NCBI GenBank assembly: GCA_025093555.1
Contig: JAIWNF010000018.1
Location: 558,001 to 622,000, forward strand
DNA length: 64,000 nt
DNA from: Circinella umbellata
Lineage: Eukaryota > Mucoromycota > Mucoromycetes > Mucorales > Lichtheimiaceae
Direction: 5' to 3'
The notes under the pieces were generated by a model. It was not told the origin of the DNA. It saw only the letters and a list, made by a program, of their open reading frames with translations, and searched no databases. A program made the translations under genes and the position numbers. Shown piece after piece: positions 1 through 13,453 of this stretch (its first letter is position 1; each line of letters starts with the position of its first letter).

Positions 1-480
1 AACCAAATCGCTCCTTTTTTCTTTTATTTCTTTCTCTCTCTCTCTCTCTTTTTTTTAGATAGGCTTATACATTATAACAAAATAAGAAAAAAATGTTATC
101 AATACCTATTCTTGATCGATTATCAATTAGAGATTATCAAGGGTAATAATAATATTAAACTTATTTGAATTTAAACCTCAAGCATAATTGTTTGACTGAC
201 ATCATTTTTCTTTTCATGCATTATCTATCTATTATTAAATAATAGACTTATTCTAACAGTCTTATTCTTTGGTTTCGAAAGTCTTATACGAATTATTGTT
301 ACTATACTTCCTTCTTTTGTTATTAAGGGTATTGACGTCTTTATCGCAAAGTCAGTAACTCTAACTTTTGTTTTTCTTGCTATATAAAAAATAAACCACA
401 GTGACAGTATAAATCTCTTCCTCTTAATAGAAAGAGAAAGAAACCACTCATTCGCCTATTTATATTTATATATTATTTAG
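1..480. other. 5' flank of lipase gene, possible missing upstream exon
   Basis: AT-rich sequence with a (TC)n tract near 33-50. A possible upstream exon of the lipase lies at 260-328: it follows a CTAACAG acceptor, stays open for 23 codons encoding a strongly Leu-rich hydrophobic segment, and ends before GTATTG. That would suit the N-terminal membrane anchor seen in TGL1/YEH-type lipases. Its reading phase joins cleanly only if the next exon starts at about 505 (after TTTCAAAG) rather than at 481, so the 5' structure is unresolved. The true start codon may lie left of the window. Confidence 0.35.
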
Positions 481-2449
481 TGTATTTCCTTGGCTTTCAA
501 AGAATGAGACTAATCCTCATGTGAGTCCATTGGAAAAAGCTGAATCCTTTGACCAAATGATGCGCTTCTGGTAATTGTTTTCCTTCTTTTTTTTTAAAAA
601 AATAAACAAATGAAGGAATACTTGTCATAAAAAGAAAGGAAGAAAAGGGAAAGAAAAATCAAACCACGTTTTCCCGCACTCCTTAATACATACATACATA
701 TATATAATACATCTATTTTAACTTGGTCATAAATAAAATTAATAATGATATTAATATGAATATTGGGATATCAATGATATTTTCATAATAGGAAAAAATA
801 TGATTTTGAACAACATGTTGTTCGAACAAAAGATGATTATCTATTATGTGTTCATCGAATTCCTTCAGTCTTGCAAAACCAAAAAGGAGTCAAACAGCTA
901 TCATTAAAACCACCAAAACGAACATCGAATAAAACATCCAAAATTCATGTGACAGACAACTTGGATAATTTTGATCAACAATTCCCACCCGTTCATCATT
1001 ATCAAACAAAACCTGTTGTTTTATTATATCATGGTTTTTTAATGTCTTCTGAAATATGGGTTTGTAATGTGGACGAATACCGAAACTTGCCTCTTCTTTT
1101 AGCAGAAAAAGGCTATGACGTATGGTTAGGAAATGCACGTGGAAACAAGTATAGTCAAAACCATATATGGCGAAATCCTCGATATCATGAATTTTGGGGG
1201 TTTTCATTGAACGAATATGCTATTTATGATTTACCGGATGTTGTAGACGTAAGTTATTATCGCTGTTATTATTTTATTAGACATCATTGTTTTGTAATCA
1301 GTAGCATTTTATATTTAGAAAAAAAAGAGAGACATCATGTTTCCCCAGTAAAAAATTTATAGTATCAGTAGCACAAATAATCGGAAATATACATACTATT
1401 GACACATTAGATCATATGTTACTTTTTTTTAGTACATTTTAGATCATACAGGTGTTCGTAATTTGACATATATTGGATTTTCTCAGGGTACTGCACAAGC
1501 TTTCGCGAGTCTTTCAATTAATCCAGCATTGAATCGTAAGATTAATCTGTTTATTGCCATGGCACCCGCTACTACACCCAAAGGGTTACATCATCCATTA
1601 ATTGATGCATTTGTCAAGGCAACACCTTCCGTCATTTACTTATTATTCGGAAGAAAGACACCTTTAAAACTCGCATTATTTTGGCAACGTATTATTTCTC
1701 CGCCCATGTTTGTTAAAGTCATTGACATATGTGTTGGATTTTTGTTTGGCTGGACAGGAAGAAATATGACTCCGGATCAAAAATTAGTCAGTTATCAACA
1801 TCTTTATAGTCTGACTAGTGTTAAATCTCTTGTGGTATTGTATATTCTGTTTTTTATTTTAAAAAGTTTCTAATAGGATACTTACAATAGATATACATGC
1901 TTATTTGTTGACAAACTCGGATTGACGATAATAATGATTTTTGTATAGCACTGGTTCCAAATCATTCGTACAGGCCGATTCCAAATGTTTGATGAATTAC
2001 CAAGTAGACTTCCTTATCATACAGCCAACGCAGTGGCAGATCATGTCCCTCCAAGATTTACCACCAAACAAATCAAAACACCCATTGCAATTTTTTATGG
2101 TGGCTCAGATTCTCTTGTCGATTTTGATGTGCTTTCTGCTGATTTACCTGCTCCTTTGGCTTATGTTAAAGCCATCAAACATTGGGAACATCTGGATTTT
2201 TTATGGGCAGAGAAAATCGAGGATATTGTGTTCCCCGATATTTTGAAACTATTAGACCATTTTAATCCGTCAATATCATTGAGTGAAGAACAACAACACC
2301 AAAATGTAAAAAATACTAAATTAGTACAAGATTTCAATGTTCATAAAAGTACATCAAGTACCCGAGCTGTTAGTGATAATGATATTAATAAAAGCAGCAG
2401 CAGCAGCAGCAGCAATAGTAGTATAAGTGGCAAAAAACTTGGAAATTAA
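481..2449 (+). CDS. TGL1/YEH-type acid lipase, likely steryl ester hydrolase (5' incomplete)
   Basis: An alpha/beta hydrolase of the acid-lipase family, which in fungi hydrolyses steryl esters and triacylglycerols at lipid droplets or the plasma membrane. Exons read as about 481-570, 792-1248, 1433-1834 and 1949-2449. The first gives the typical entry to the abhydro-lipase region (SPLEKAESFDQMMRFW); the second has VVLLYHGFLMSSEIW, the oxyanion-hole region, then GYDVWLGNARGN. The nucleophile elbow GFSQG is in exon 3 (about 1475-1489). In exon 4 the catalytic Asp is in GGSDSLVD and the catalytic His in WEHLDFLW, so the triad is complete. The C-terminus is a Ser-rich tail with an AGC microsatellite. 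The N-terminal anchor exon is not securely placed. It ends convergently, 192 bp from the KCH gene. Family is firm; substrate is inferred. Confidence 0.9.
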
Positions 2450-2641
2450 TAAACTGAAAATAATATTGGTTTACTTTCATTTTTTGTTGAAGAAAAGGTT
2501 CTTTTTCTTTTTAATAAAAATATTTACGTAAGGGTTATACTATAATATAATAAAGTAAAATTATAAAGGAGGATAAATGGGAGGTAAATAATAGAGAGCG
2601 AGGAAAATAAGGAAGAGATATTATACAAGAAAAAAAAGAGA

Positions 2642-4537
2642 TCAAAAATATGAATTGGAATGTTGTGATGGCTGGTAACCATTACTATAATTACTATCAT
2701 TTCGATAAGGTCTTGGTGGTGAACGAGGGGAAGCAACAGAACCTGCTGGTGCAGAAGACATGATAGTTGGACTACTATATTGCTGATGTGGAACCGACAT
2801 TGGAGTATGAGGTATAGATGGTGAAGTATACGTATTTGGAGTAGCAAGAGAGTTACTACCACCAGGAGTCCATTGTGGTGCTAGAGTAGGTGTTGGTGCA
2901 GTGTGAGCTGAAGAAGGAACAGGTGATGTATAAGATTGCATTTCAAAATAGCCTGGTTGTGGATCATTAAGATAATAATAAGCTGATGACTGTTGTTGTT
3001 GCTGTTGTTGAAATGTTGGTCTTGGAGGTGATGGATATCCATTGTTATAGTAGCCTTGCTGTGGTAATTCTGTTTTTACTTCTATATATTGATCATGGGA
3101 AAATGGTGCTGCTCCGTGTCGTAATGATTGATTCTCATCATACATGTCTTGATATTGTTCAGCGTCTTGATTTTTGCTACCATTCTTACTACCAACGCTA
3201 CCGCCACCACCACCTTTTCGACCAAGTCGTTTCTCTTCTGCACGTAACCGTTTTCGTCTTTGTTTTTCAAGAATTTCGGTAATACTAAAATAAAATCAAG
3301 ATACTAGACTATTAATTTATTATTCATTTAGGCAGACAATAATAATAATTAATTAAATTATCAATTTACCGTTTATCAATTTTGTGACAACAATATTCTT
3401 TCAAATTGCCTTGAATTTGACAAAATACTGGAATATATAAGATTACGGCGGCAATCAATTCCAACATGGACAAACACCAAAGAGCGCATGTAAAACTCAT
3501 GGAAATTAATGCAACACGTTGTTGCCAATTTTTACCGTAAGCATCCCAGTCGTTATTTAATTCGAAACCACCTAAATAATGCATAAAAGCAATTATGAGT
3601 TAAGTGTGTGTGTATATATAAGTCTTCTAATATTTAATAATGCTACCATGTACCATTCTTAGCCGTCCAAGCTGACTCTAACATAGCAGCAAGTGTGACA
3701 CCAGCAATAATCTGGCGAGGACCCTGAGCAAACAGTAACTTTTTCCAACCTGGAACAAAAAAAAAGGTCAATAAATTATACAAATGGATATTCTAGAGAT
3801 CAAAGGGCCAAAGAAACATGTATTTTTTTTTTACCTTTCAAAGTATAAAATACGAAGAAAGCACACATATCGCTTGTTTTTCTAGAGTCATTGATTTTTC
3901 GAAATAAGCAAAATTTAGAAAAATCTCGTACAGAATAATATCGATATGCCATTACATTGGTGACGCCAAGAGAGATATCTCGCGTAGCTATTACGGATCG
4001 ACATTTATATACATCCCATGCAAGTAGTAGAAAGGATAAAATAATACATGCCACAAAAATCCATTTACTAATGTAAAATGGAATTTTAGGCTCTTCTGAT
4101 AACGACCATGTCTATTTTATAAAAGATAAAATGATAATCCATTTAACTACATTCAATTTATGTATATAGTACATAATAATGATAAATAAAATATATTTAT
4201 AATTTTTTTACGTCAAAAATCAGTAAGATGCCAGCACTCCATAAATCGGCAACGTATGCAAGAGAAGATAAAATAATGCCCAAGAATACAAACAAGTATC
4301 TATATTTTTGATATTATTATCAAAAATTAATATGATGCTAACAATAGCTGCATAAATAATAATATACCTTATACCGTTATAACAAGACTTTTTTCGAAAT
4401 TGCTCTACATCAATATAGTCCCATTTATGGTCTGGGATTAATTCGCGCTTCCAACGTGGACCTTTTTGTTGCTTTATAAACTCGTTTGTTCTTTCTTGGA
4501 TCAAACGACTAGCACGTTTGGCCGCATGGCCAGCCAT
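2642..4537 (-). CDS. KCH-family low-affinity K+ channel (Kch1/Prm6-like)
   Basis: A fungal KCH protein, a plasma-membrane family supporting low-affinity K+ influx linked to Ca2+ responses during pheromone or ER stress in yeast. Six exons on the minus strand: 4368-4537, 4212-4299, 3835-4111, 3654-3749, 3370-3571, 2642-3284, giving about 491 aa; all junction phases agree. Family hallmarks are the N-terminal PDHKWDYIDVEQFR, a first membrane hairpin ending AYVADLWSAGILLIF, then the conserved SRDIS-like ATRDISLGVTNVMAYRYYS in exon 3, GWKKLLFAQGPRQ in exon 4, and a last membrane pair ending in NLKEYCCHKIDKR. The tail after about residue 290 is hydrophilic, with a Gly run, a Gln run and many Pro/Ser/Tyr. 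Start ATG at 4537 lies about 130 bp from a (GA)n tract. Family assignment rests on remembered motif spacing, without an alignment. Confidence 0.8.
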
Positions 4538-6433
4538 GAGGAATATATATTAAGAATAAAAGAATAAAAAAAAGGAAAGTGTGAAGGAAGGTTATAAGGA
4601 AAGGAAAGGAAAGGATATCCTCTTGTGGTTTGTTGATAATGAATCTGTAAAAGAAGAACAAAAGGGGGAGAGAGGGAGAGAGAGAGAGAGAGAGAGAGAG
4701 AAATAGTAATTTATTTGATTATTATGAGAGAGGGTCAATATTTTGGTGTATTACAGTGTGTAACATATATAAATGTTTTATTTTAGTGGGGGTCCATAAA
4801 CTCATTTGTATCACGTTTAATTCAGACATCATTTCTCTCCACCGTTTTTCCACTTGTTAGAAAACGTTGCGTCTGCATAAAATTAATTAAGCTTTTTCAC
4901 TGAAGGTAGGTTGATGTATATAGTTCTGTTGTCATAAATATACAAATTATTTGTTATACTTGTAGATGAAAGCCAAAAAGAGAAACAAAAACGCATTTAT
5001 TCTCATAAAACCTTTTCTTTATTTTATCAACCAATATCATTCATACCTCCTTATTCTGGCGAGATTTGTCTTTTTTATCTTTGTTTTACAACTCACTCAC
5101 AAGACTTGAAATCAAATATGTAACCAGAGCACGCTCCGTTCAATCCCTTTCATCATTTCTATTTTTTTTAACCGGATGTTTATTTTTAACATATAATCAA
5201 CACAGACACATGTATATCTATATATATAGCATTGCTCCATCGAGGAATCATAAACTTATCTTCTTGCCAGATTATAGCTTTGTTAATTTTCTTCTTTCCT
5301 CTTTTTTATATAATTTGTGATCAAAGTAAAAGTGAAAAGTTATTGATTAATATTTAATATCTGTTATAAATGTAATAATAAAACATTATGTAATAAAAGA
5401 TCATTTAATTGTCTCGCTCTCCCTCTCACATCATCATTGCCAATTTATTATTTAAATATTTTGACTCTAACTTAAGTTAGTGAATAGCGCCACTTTTGTA
5501 TTATGAATGGTAGATGTAGTATCTAGATTGAGAACTTTTGTGAAAAAATAAATAAAAGTTAGTGTTATTTCACTGTATAACTATGCATGTACTACTGTAT
5601 TTTATATTTGTTGCTATATTATCAGCACCCAACTATGATCGCTGTCGTCATAGTAATAATATAAAATATACTATCATCGTCATCAGTATGTTGCTATTCT
5701 CTGGTTACATTCATTTAAGTTTATAAGCCGTATTTTTATTAACTCGTGCGTTTATTGTTTATTTGTTTACAAAAGATAAAAATATATATTTTTTATTTAC
5801 AATAAGGGATCCATAAATGTGCGGTGTTTTTATTATAAATATCTCAAAGTACCTCAAAATAAATAAGCTTTAAGAATTATACATGCGACACACTCAGCCT
5901 CTCTCATTTTTTATTTTTTATTTTTTTTACCGCGCGCTCTATTTCTCAGCAAATTAATAATGAATGTGTGAGAGTGAGATCAAAAATAAAAAAAGGACTT
6001 TATACTGAAATCAAACTCTCCGTTTGTCGTGTGGCAAAAAAACAAACAAGCTTTTTATATTATAGCATTATCAAGCCAGGTCTAGACACAAATAAAACAT
6101 ACAAACGGTGAGGCTGGTGCTTTCCTCAGTCTGACTATAGCCTTATAATTTATCGTGGCGCATACTAACCAAAAACAGCAATGAGTTATGTACTTTTATG
6201 GCTGAGATTTTATTCTCACTCCTTCTATGCTCTGGAGTTTTTAACTTTTGCAGACGCTCTGTTTTTCTCACTCTCCATCGTCGGGATTTATTATTACACT
6301 TTCATATGCAAACTTATAGAACCTAGACCCTTCTTTTTTAAACTTTTTCTATTATTATTATTACTATTATATTAAAACAGTATATTATTTTAATACTATT
6401 ATCACTTAACAGAAAAAACATATAACCGATACT
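4538..6433. promoter_or_regulatory. Divergent intergenic region between KCH and formin genes
   Basis: This 1.9 kb separates two divergently transcribed genes and must contain both promoters. Visible content: GA-rich repeats at 4601-4616 and 4668-4701, long AT stretches, and pyrimidine-rich patches at 5900-5945 and 6340-6375 before the formin start. The short open frames here (for example 6181-6375) are hydrophobic, low in complexity and have no recognisable family. No specific factor site is claimed. Confidence 0.5.
4668..4701. repeat. (GA)n microsatellite
   Basis: GAGAGAGGGAGAG followed by an uninterrupted run of GA dinucleotides ending at 4701. It lies about 130 bp 5' of the KCH start codon and reads (CT)n on the coding strand, a composition often found in fungal promoter/5'UTR DNA. 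Confidence 0.9.
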
Positions 6434-9400
6434 ATGTCTGATTTTTTCGACAAGATCGGTCGACGTTGGTCTAAATCACCTTCTTCTAATACACAACCTA
6501 GACCACCAGAAGATTCCCTTGGGCAGCCTAGTTCCCCTACACGTTCTCAATCCTCAGCCTCGTCATCCGGTAGCGGTAACAACAACACAACAATTTCTCG
6601 AGGAATAGGTAATTCATCTACAAGACTTACCAGTAATACTAAAACAAAACACGAAACCATGGCATTCCTGTGATCTGAAACAATTTGGAATGTTCCTGGT
6701 TACTGAAATAAAATAAAAAATGTAAATTTATTAGCTCGTGGATCAATAGACATGCCAAGACGTACTTCTCACGATGTTCGATCGTCATTAGATGGTGTAC
6801 CCCCTGGCTTTGGTCGTGATAATATGCCTCCACCTGAACAAGTGAATGACATGTTTGAGCAAATGCTTGTAAGTTTTTTTTTATTCCCACCATTTAATAT
6901 ATGAAACGATAAACAAATTATGTTTTCTTTTGTTTTTTTTTTAATTATTTTCTTGGCCTTTTTCTGTTGGGGGAATATAATATAATATTTATATGACGGC
7001 TAATAGGGACGACGAGGTATACGTGACGAACAACATAAAGCTGCTATGCTTGCTTGGGATGTCGAGAAAAAATGGCTTATGTTGTTGCAAGATAGACAAG
7101 CCGAACAATTAGCATCAGGACGGAAAGGAGTCTTAGATACAGAAGATCCAGATGCACCACCACCTTTAATCAATATTTTAGCAGAAAAAGCAGGAGAAAT
7201 GTGGACAGCGACTTGGGATGCGGGTAATCGAAAATTGGATAAACATGCTCAACGAATGGCACAAAGAGAGCATATGAATCGTTTACCACCTGTTATTACA
7301 GTAAGTCCATCTACAAGTACAGGAACTACAGCTACATCCTCCAACAATTATACGTCATCAACAAATCCACCCGTAGGAATTAATGTCACAACAGCACCTG
7401 AACAAGATCGTTATGCACCTGAATTTTTTATTCGTAAATTTATGGAAGCAGATTTACGGGCTGTAACACCTACTTTGGTTGGTCATCTTGAAGTTAATTT
7501 GAGAACAAGACCTTTAGAGTATGTATATTACTATAATAACAATAATGTGTAATGGGAAAGGAAAGAAGATGGTCGATCTCTTTATACTAACTATATCTAT
7601 GATAATATAATAATATAGCTGGGTTACTAAATTTATTGATTTGAAAGGTGTCTATGTATTATGTAATGGACTAACTCTCCTTAATCGCAAAGTAGAAAGG
7701 TAAAATAGTGAAAGTAAAAATATAAAGTAAAAGGGCGGATAAGGAAGAAGAAGAAAACAGTGTTATCATGTAGTATTGCATAAATAATAATAATAATTGT
7801 AACTATAGGAAGGATAATACTTTGGATTTGGAAATCGAGATTGTTAAATGTATCAAAGTTCTTATCAACACAAGGGTAAGTTATTGTTATGATTATTATT
7901 GAGAAGTGGAATAGAATAATGTACATATATAGCACCTTCTTTCTTGAAAATACTGATAAAAAATTTATTATGATAATAGTGGGGTGTACGTGACGCTATA
8001 GCCAATCCTACTTATATCGAATCATTAGTTTATTCAGTTGTTTGCCCACATTGGCAAACACGTAAACTTGTATGTGATATGTTATTCTTCTTTTGTCATT
8101 GTGAAGTACCTGTTGGTCACAAACATGTCTTGCAAGGCTTCGAATCATTACAAAAACAACGGGAAGATATCGGTCCATTCAATGCATGGATCAAACAATT
8201 GGACCAAACAGTGGATGGACGTGGTCGAATGGGTTCACTTGTAGGCGCAAGTGATGAATTGAAACGTATCGGTGTATATAATGCGCCTGATAATCATTTA
8301 ATGGAATATGCGGTAAGCTATTTGCATGAGATATAGCGGAAGAGAGAAAATAGTAAACGTTTAACAGTCTTAACTTATTATACATGTATATATAGCTTTC
8401 CAACATGATGCTGATTAATGTATTAACCAAAGTTCCAACCGACGTACACGAACGTATTCATCTTCGTAATCAATTCAATGCAGCTGGATTAATACGTGTA
8501 TTACCAAAGTTAGAAAGACTCGACTACCGTTTACTTAATATTCAAATTGATGGTTATCGAACAGCAGCAGAAAATGATTTGGAAGATGCATTTGGTGATG
8601 AACTATCAATGTATTCAGATGTTTCCCAACCCAATGAATTATTTGATATGGTCTTGGATAGTATTGCTGACGCTCCACGTGCACAAGACTACTTAGTATC
8701 CACGTTACAAGGTATGTTGTTGATTAAAGGTGATCCAGAGAACAAGTAAGTCAACCAAAGGAATTAAAGAAGGTGGAAAAGAATATTAGATTTTCCACGT
8801 ATATTCTGGGAAATTTGTTTATTACATGTATACTAATAATGATGATACTTTTTGCTTAATCTAGAACAAATTATCACCGAATGATTAGTGAACTTGTGAG
8901 TCAAGTGGTCATGGATCGACGAGGAAGTGTTAGCGCATCTGATTTTACATCTACTTATGGTGTTTCTGTCGGTAATCTGGTTCAAAAATTTAGTGAACTA
9001 GATCGATATCATGAACTTGAAGCTGAAGCATCAGATAATCGAGAACAGCTGATTCATCTTTCCGCGGAAAATAAAGAATTGAAACTTGAATTGGCTCATT
9101 GGCGCAATCAAGAAGGTGGACAATCTTCAACTGGATCGGAACATGTCAAAGAAGTCAGTTTAAGTAGATCATCTCGTCGTAAGTATTATTAGTATTATCA
9201 TTTGGTTGGCAGCAAAAGTATCTATTTAGCAGTAGTAGGAGGCGGATTAGGAACAAAAAAATTAAAAGACTTATAATTCTTTTGATTATGGCTGTAGGAA
9301 CAACAGCAAATACAAATAAAATGGAAGTAGCAGCTTTGCGTGCTCTTCTTAAGACATCCAGAAATACGATTGCGATGTTACAAGAACAATTACGAGCAAA

Positions 9401-12400
9401 GGAAGAGAGTGCAGATACAGGAACAGAGGATCAACCTCATTCTTCTGGATTGGTTCTTGGAGAAAATTGGAAAACAGCAAGCGGTCCTCGATCATCCGGT
9501 GGATATGGTGTCATGATGGTAAAATTAATAATACATATATGAATCATAACGAAGATGGAAAGGAAAGGGGGGGGGGAAAGAGATTTTAAATTAATAATTT
9601 ATGAATGATTTTCTTAGCCACCATCCAATTATCCAAATATGCCTCCAGGTAGCATGGGACCTGTCACACCAGGAGGATTTATTATTCCACACATAATGCC
9701 AGGTAGTGATGGACAGCAGCCTGCTACAGGAGGTGTTGCACTTTCAGATCCTTCAGAAACATCAAGTAAGAGAAAAAATCTTTTTGTTAAGTGATGATTA
9801 TCTTTGTTTTTTTATTTTATTTTTATCTTCTAAATTATAAGACCTTGTAGCACCTGGAACACCTATTCCATCACAACAGCAAAAGGAACAAAAATTAGAT
9901 GATGTAGAAGAAATGAAAGGTGAATGTTTATTTTTTTTTAATATACAAAGGATTTTTCTCTACTACTGAATACTTATTATATAAAATTCGATGATGTTTC
10001 TGTATCCTCTGAAAACATTCTAGCTGGTAAGTTGATCTTATTAATAGTAAGCAAAAAGAAAGAAAGAAAGACTTCTAACAGACTTTTATGTCAAATATTA
10101 TATCATGTAACTTTTTCAGAAGATACGGGACAAGCAGAAGATGCTCCGCCGCCGCCACCACCACCACCGCCACCAGGAGGTTCAGGTGAGTCTTATTCTG
10201 CTTTTTTTAGATAACATTTATAATGTAAAGTAATATCTAAAAAATTACTGCATTTGATAGTTAATCCATTATCACCTCCACCAGGTTCAGCTGGTATGTC
10301 TATTTTTTTTTTTGCTTGTTTGACACGACATAACTAACAAATTATTAATACAATAAATGTTCCAGCACCACCTCCGCCCCCGCCACCCCCGCCCCCACCA
10401 CCTGGCCCAGCTGGTACGTAGTTACTGATTCCTATAATGTTGTAATATATCGATTGAAAACTAAATTTAGATAATATCATTAAAATAGGTGTGCCACCAC
10501 CACCTCCTCCGCCACCACCACCACCACCAGGTAAGTTGCTGCTAATTAAATATATATAGCATATGTACGCTGAGACATATTAATTTATTATTGTTAATAG
10601 GTAGTGCTCCTCCTCCACCACCACCTCCTCCTCCACCAGGTAAAATATATAACGTACTCACAGTTGCCTATCATAATAAATTACCTATATTCAATTTTTG
10701 ATAATAATTAATTCTTTATTATATATAAAATATAAAAGGTGGCGGACCACCTCCACCACCTCCTCCACCTCCACCAGGTAAAATATATAGCTTACTCACA
10801 GTTGTCTATCAATCTAAATTACCTATATTCAATTTTTGATAACAATTAATTCTTTATCATATATAAAATGTATAAGGCGGCGGACCACCTCCACCTCCAC
10901 CTCCACCAGGTAAAATAAATATTATTGTTAAACTAGACCCAATAATTCAAAATAGACAACGCAAAAACAAACAAAGGCAAACTAACAATGTGACAATGGC
11001 AATTGTTAACTAGGAGGACCCGGTGCACCACCTCCTCCACCACCACCTCCAGGTGCAAGGGGACCAAATGCACCCGCAGCACCTTTAGCAGGCCCACTGC
11101 GAAAACAGTTAAGGCACTATCCTCAGATCAAGTTGAAGAACCTTCAATGGCAAAAGTTGGATCATCGCGGTGTAGATAAAACCATTTGGATATTGGAAGG
11201 TGTCGATGAAAATGAATTGGAAGATACCCTTGTTGATAATGGTGTATTTGCTAAAATTGATGATTTATTCCCCGCCAAAATCAATTTATTTTTTGAGAAG
11301 CGTATGAAAGCCAAGATTGAAGAACGTAAAGATGCTATTAAATTTTTGGCAAAAGAAAAGAGCCATAATATTAGTAAGTTTGATAAATAATGTTTTTTGT
11401 ATGATAGTAGAAAAAAAAGGAAAAAGAGAGTGATGGGGTTTAGCAGACAAGCTTTTATTTATTTATTTATTTATACTTAGATCTGGCTATTCTTTCGAAA
11501 ATTAAGCATATGACATATCCAGAAGTGAGAAAGCAAATCTTGTATATGGATGATGAGCTCTGTACAGAAACACTTTTGAGTAATTTGATTCAATATACCC
11601 CCAACAAAGATGATGATCTCAAGAAAATGGAGAAATACCTAAAGGCTTCCGATGAAGAACGTTTGGAACTTGACAATCCAGAACAATTTACTATTCAGGT
11701 AAAAATATAAACATACCAACTCATTCATGCACGACTAATCACATAAACCTTTTAAAAATTACTATATTTATTATTGTAGATGATGACACTTTATCGCTAT
11801 AGTGAACGTGTAAAATTCATGTTATTCCGAGTCCAGTTCTGGGAAAAATATGAACAACTATTTAAGGTATATACATATCGTATGTGCGCTTTGCATGACT
11901 TATAATAATAAAGGAAGTCAAACTTTATGAGGGACATTGATTAACTGAAAAAATCTAATTCAATAGAATATGTCACTTGTGCTCGAAGTATCAGAATCAA
12001 TTCGTTCATCTGAATCGATTAAAGAACTACTTGGAGTATGCTATATATTTATCTATATAAATAAAGATTTTCTAATATCATTATTACTAAATACTAATCA
12101 TGTTGTTCTGTTTTATTAGTTGATTTTACTTATTGGTAATTATATGAATGCATCTAGTTTACAAGGTGGTGCATTCGGTATGCGCATTTCGAGTATTAAT
12201 AAGGTAATAAAATATGTCTTTTCTTTTGCTATATCTATCAAGAAGGAAAAGAAGTGAAAATGACAAGTAATTTTTTATTACTTATTTTACTATAATTTTA
12301 GTTGGCAGATACGAAGGCATCCAATGTTTCTTCTTTGACATTGCTACATGTATTAACAGGTGTCACACGTCGTCAATTCCCACACCTTACGGAATTTTTA

Positions 12401-13360
12401 CATGAAGTGAAGGAAGCTGGACAAGCTGCACGAAGTAAGATTACATGGTCTTATCTTTATATATTGTCGCGCAAGATAAACTAAATTAATATTACACCTT
12501 TTTATATTATTTGTAGTTATGGCAAGTATCAATGATATGATTCAACAATATACTGATATGCGTCAAGGTCTCAAGCAACTTGATCTTGAGCTAGGCACAA
12601 AATGGCAACCTGAAGATGTCGAGTTAGAAGAAGGAGACCGATTTGCAGAAGTCATGTCTGAATATCGTCAAAAAGCGTACGACAAATTTGAAGATTTGCA
12701 AACTCTTTATCTCAACATGGATGCTACATATAAAGATGTCATGATCTATTATGGCGAAAATCCTAAGGTGATGCGCCCAGATGATTTCTTTGGTGTATTT
12801 TCAAGATTTGCTAGTAGTTGGAAAGATGCAGCACTTGCAGAAGAAAAGCATACACAAAAATTGGAACGTGATGAACGTCGTCGTAAAGAAGAAGAGTTGC
12901 GTAAAGAGCAATTACGGATTAAACGCGAAAAGGAAGCAGAAAAGAATACTGCGACTTCTGGAGCAGAAAATAAAGAACAAAATGGTGTTGAAAATGTTGA
13001 TCTCAGTGAAGGTAATAATTATTCTTTTTATTGGATTGTGTGTATAATGTCATACAGAAAAAGATGGTAGCAGAAATGATTGTACATTCGTGTTAACTGA
13101 TTAATCTTTGTTATATCTTTGCAGAAGCTACTACTGGGACCGAAGACGATCGACGCATGATGGATAATTTGCTTGCAAAGTTACGCGCTGGTGATGCAGA
13201 AGCAGCACCGCGTAACCGAAGAAGACGACGAAATCATCAGAAGGCAGACGAGGAACAATCTACTACTATTACACCAGAAGAACAAGAAGGAGTAAATGTT
13301 GATAATGATGATGCTCAATTATTGGCAGAAAACCTATTAAAGAGTTTACAATCTGATTAA
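6434..13360 (+). CDS. Formin (Bni1/SepA-type actin nucleator)
   Basis: A diaphanous-type formin that nucleates actin filaments for polarized growth and cytokinesis under Rho control. I read 27 exons: 6434-6608, 6735-6868, 7007-7518, 7619-7699, 7809-7875, 7980-8312, 8396-8745, 8865-9178, 9298-9518, 9618-9765, 9842-9919, 10024-10026 (doubtful 3-nt exon), 10120-10185, 10261-10293, 10366-10413, 10489-10530, 10601-10639, 10739-10777, 10877-10909, 11014-11373, 11481-11698, 11780-11866, 11967-12035, 12120-12203, 12302-12434, 12517-13011, 13125-13360; about 1465 aa with all phases consistent. Order: GTPase-binding domain (EQMLGRRGIRDEQHKAAMLAWDVEKKW near residue 100), FH3 (NTRWGVRDAIANPTYIES), coiled coil 550-730, Pro-rich FH1 about 740-945, FH2 from LKNLQWQKLDHRGVDKTIW about 947-1345, and a C-terminal DAD-like MMDNLLAKLR followed by a basic RNRRRRRNH patch. 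GBD plus DAD imply autoinhibition released by Rho. The first intron (6609-6734) is the least certain junction. Confidence 0.95.
10120..11060 (+). repeat. Array of small phase-1 proline exons encoding FH1
   Basis: Eight successive short pieces, 10120-10185, 10261-10293, 10366-10413, 10489-10530, 10601-10639, 10739-10777, 10877-10909 and the start of 11014-11373, each encode a Pro run bounded by Gly/Ala. The seven complete ones are 33-66 nt, all multiples of three, and each begins and ends in phase 1. The segment from 10640 contains a clear duplication: introns 10640-10738 and 10778-10876 are both 99 nt and match except for roughly a dozen positions, and the exons that follow share GGGPPPP coding. 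Confidence 0.85.
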
Positions 13361-13422
13361 ATAGCATAGCATATGTATTAAGCTAGAAAGAAAAAACTTA
13401 AAACAATTGTACACCCCCAGTT

Positions 13423-13453
<31 letters not shown>

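Noticed and set aside
6181..6375. 64-codon hydrophobic frame upstream of the formin
   Set aside because: Low complexity, T-driven Phe/Leu composition in the leader region, no family resemblance and no consistent splice link into the formin.
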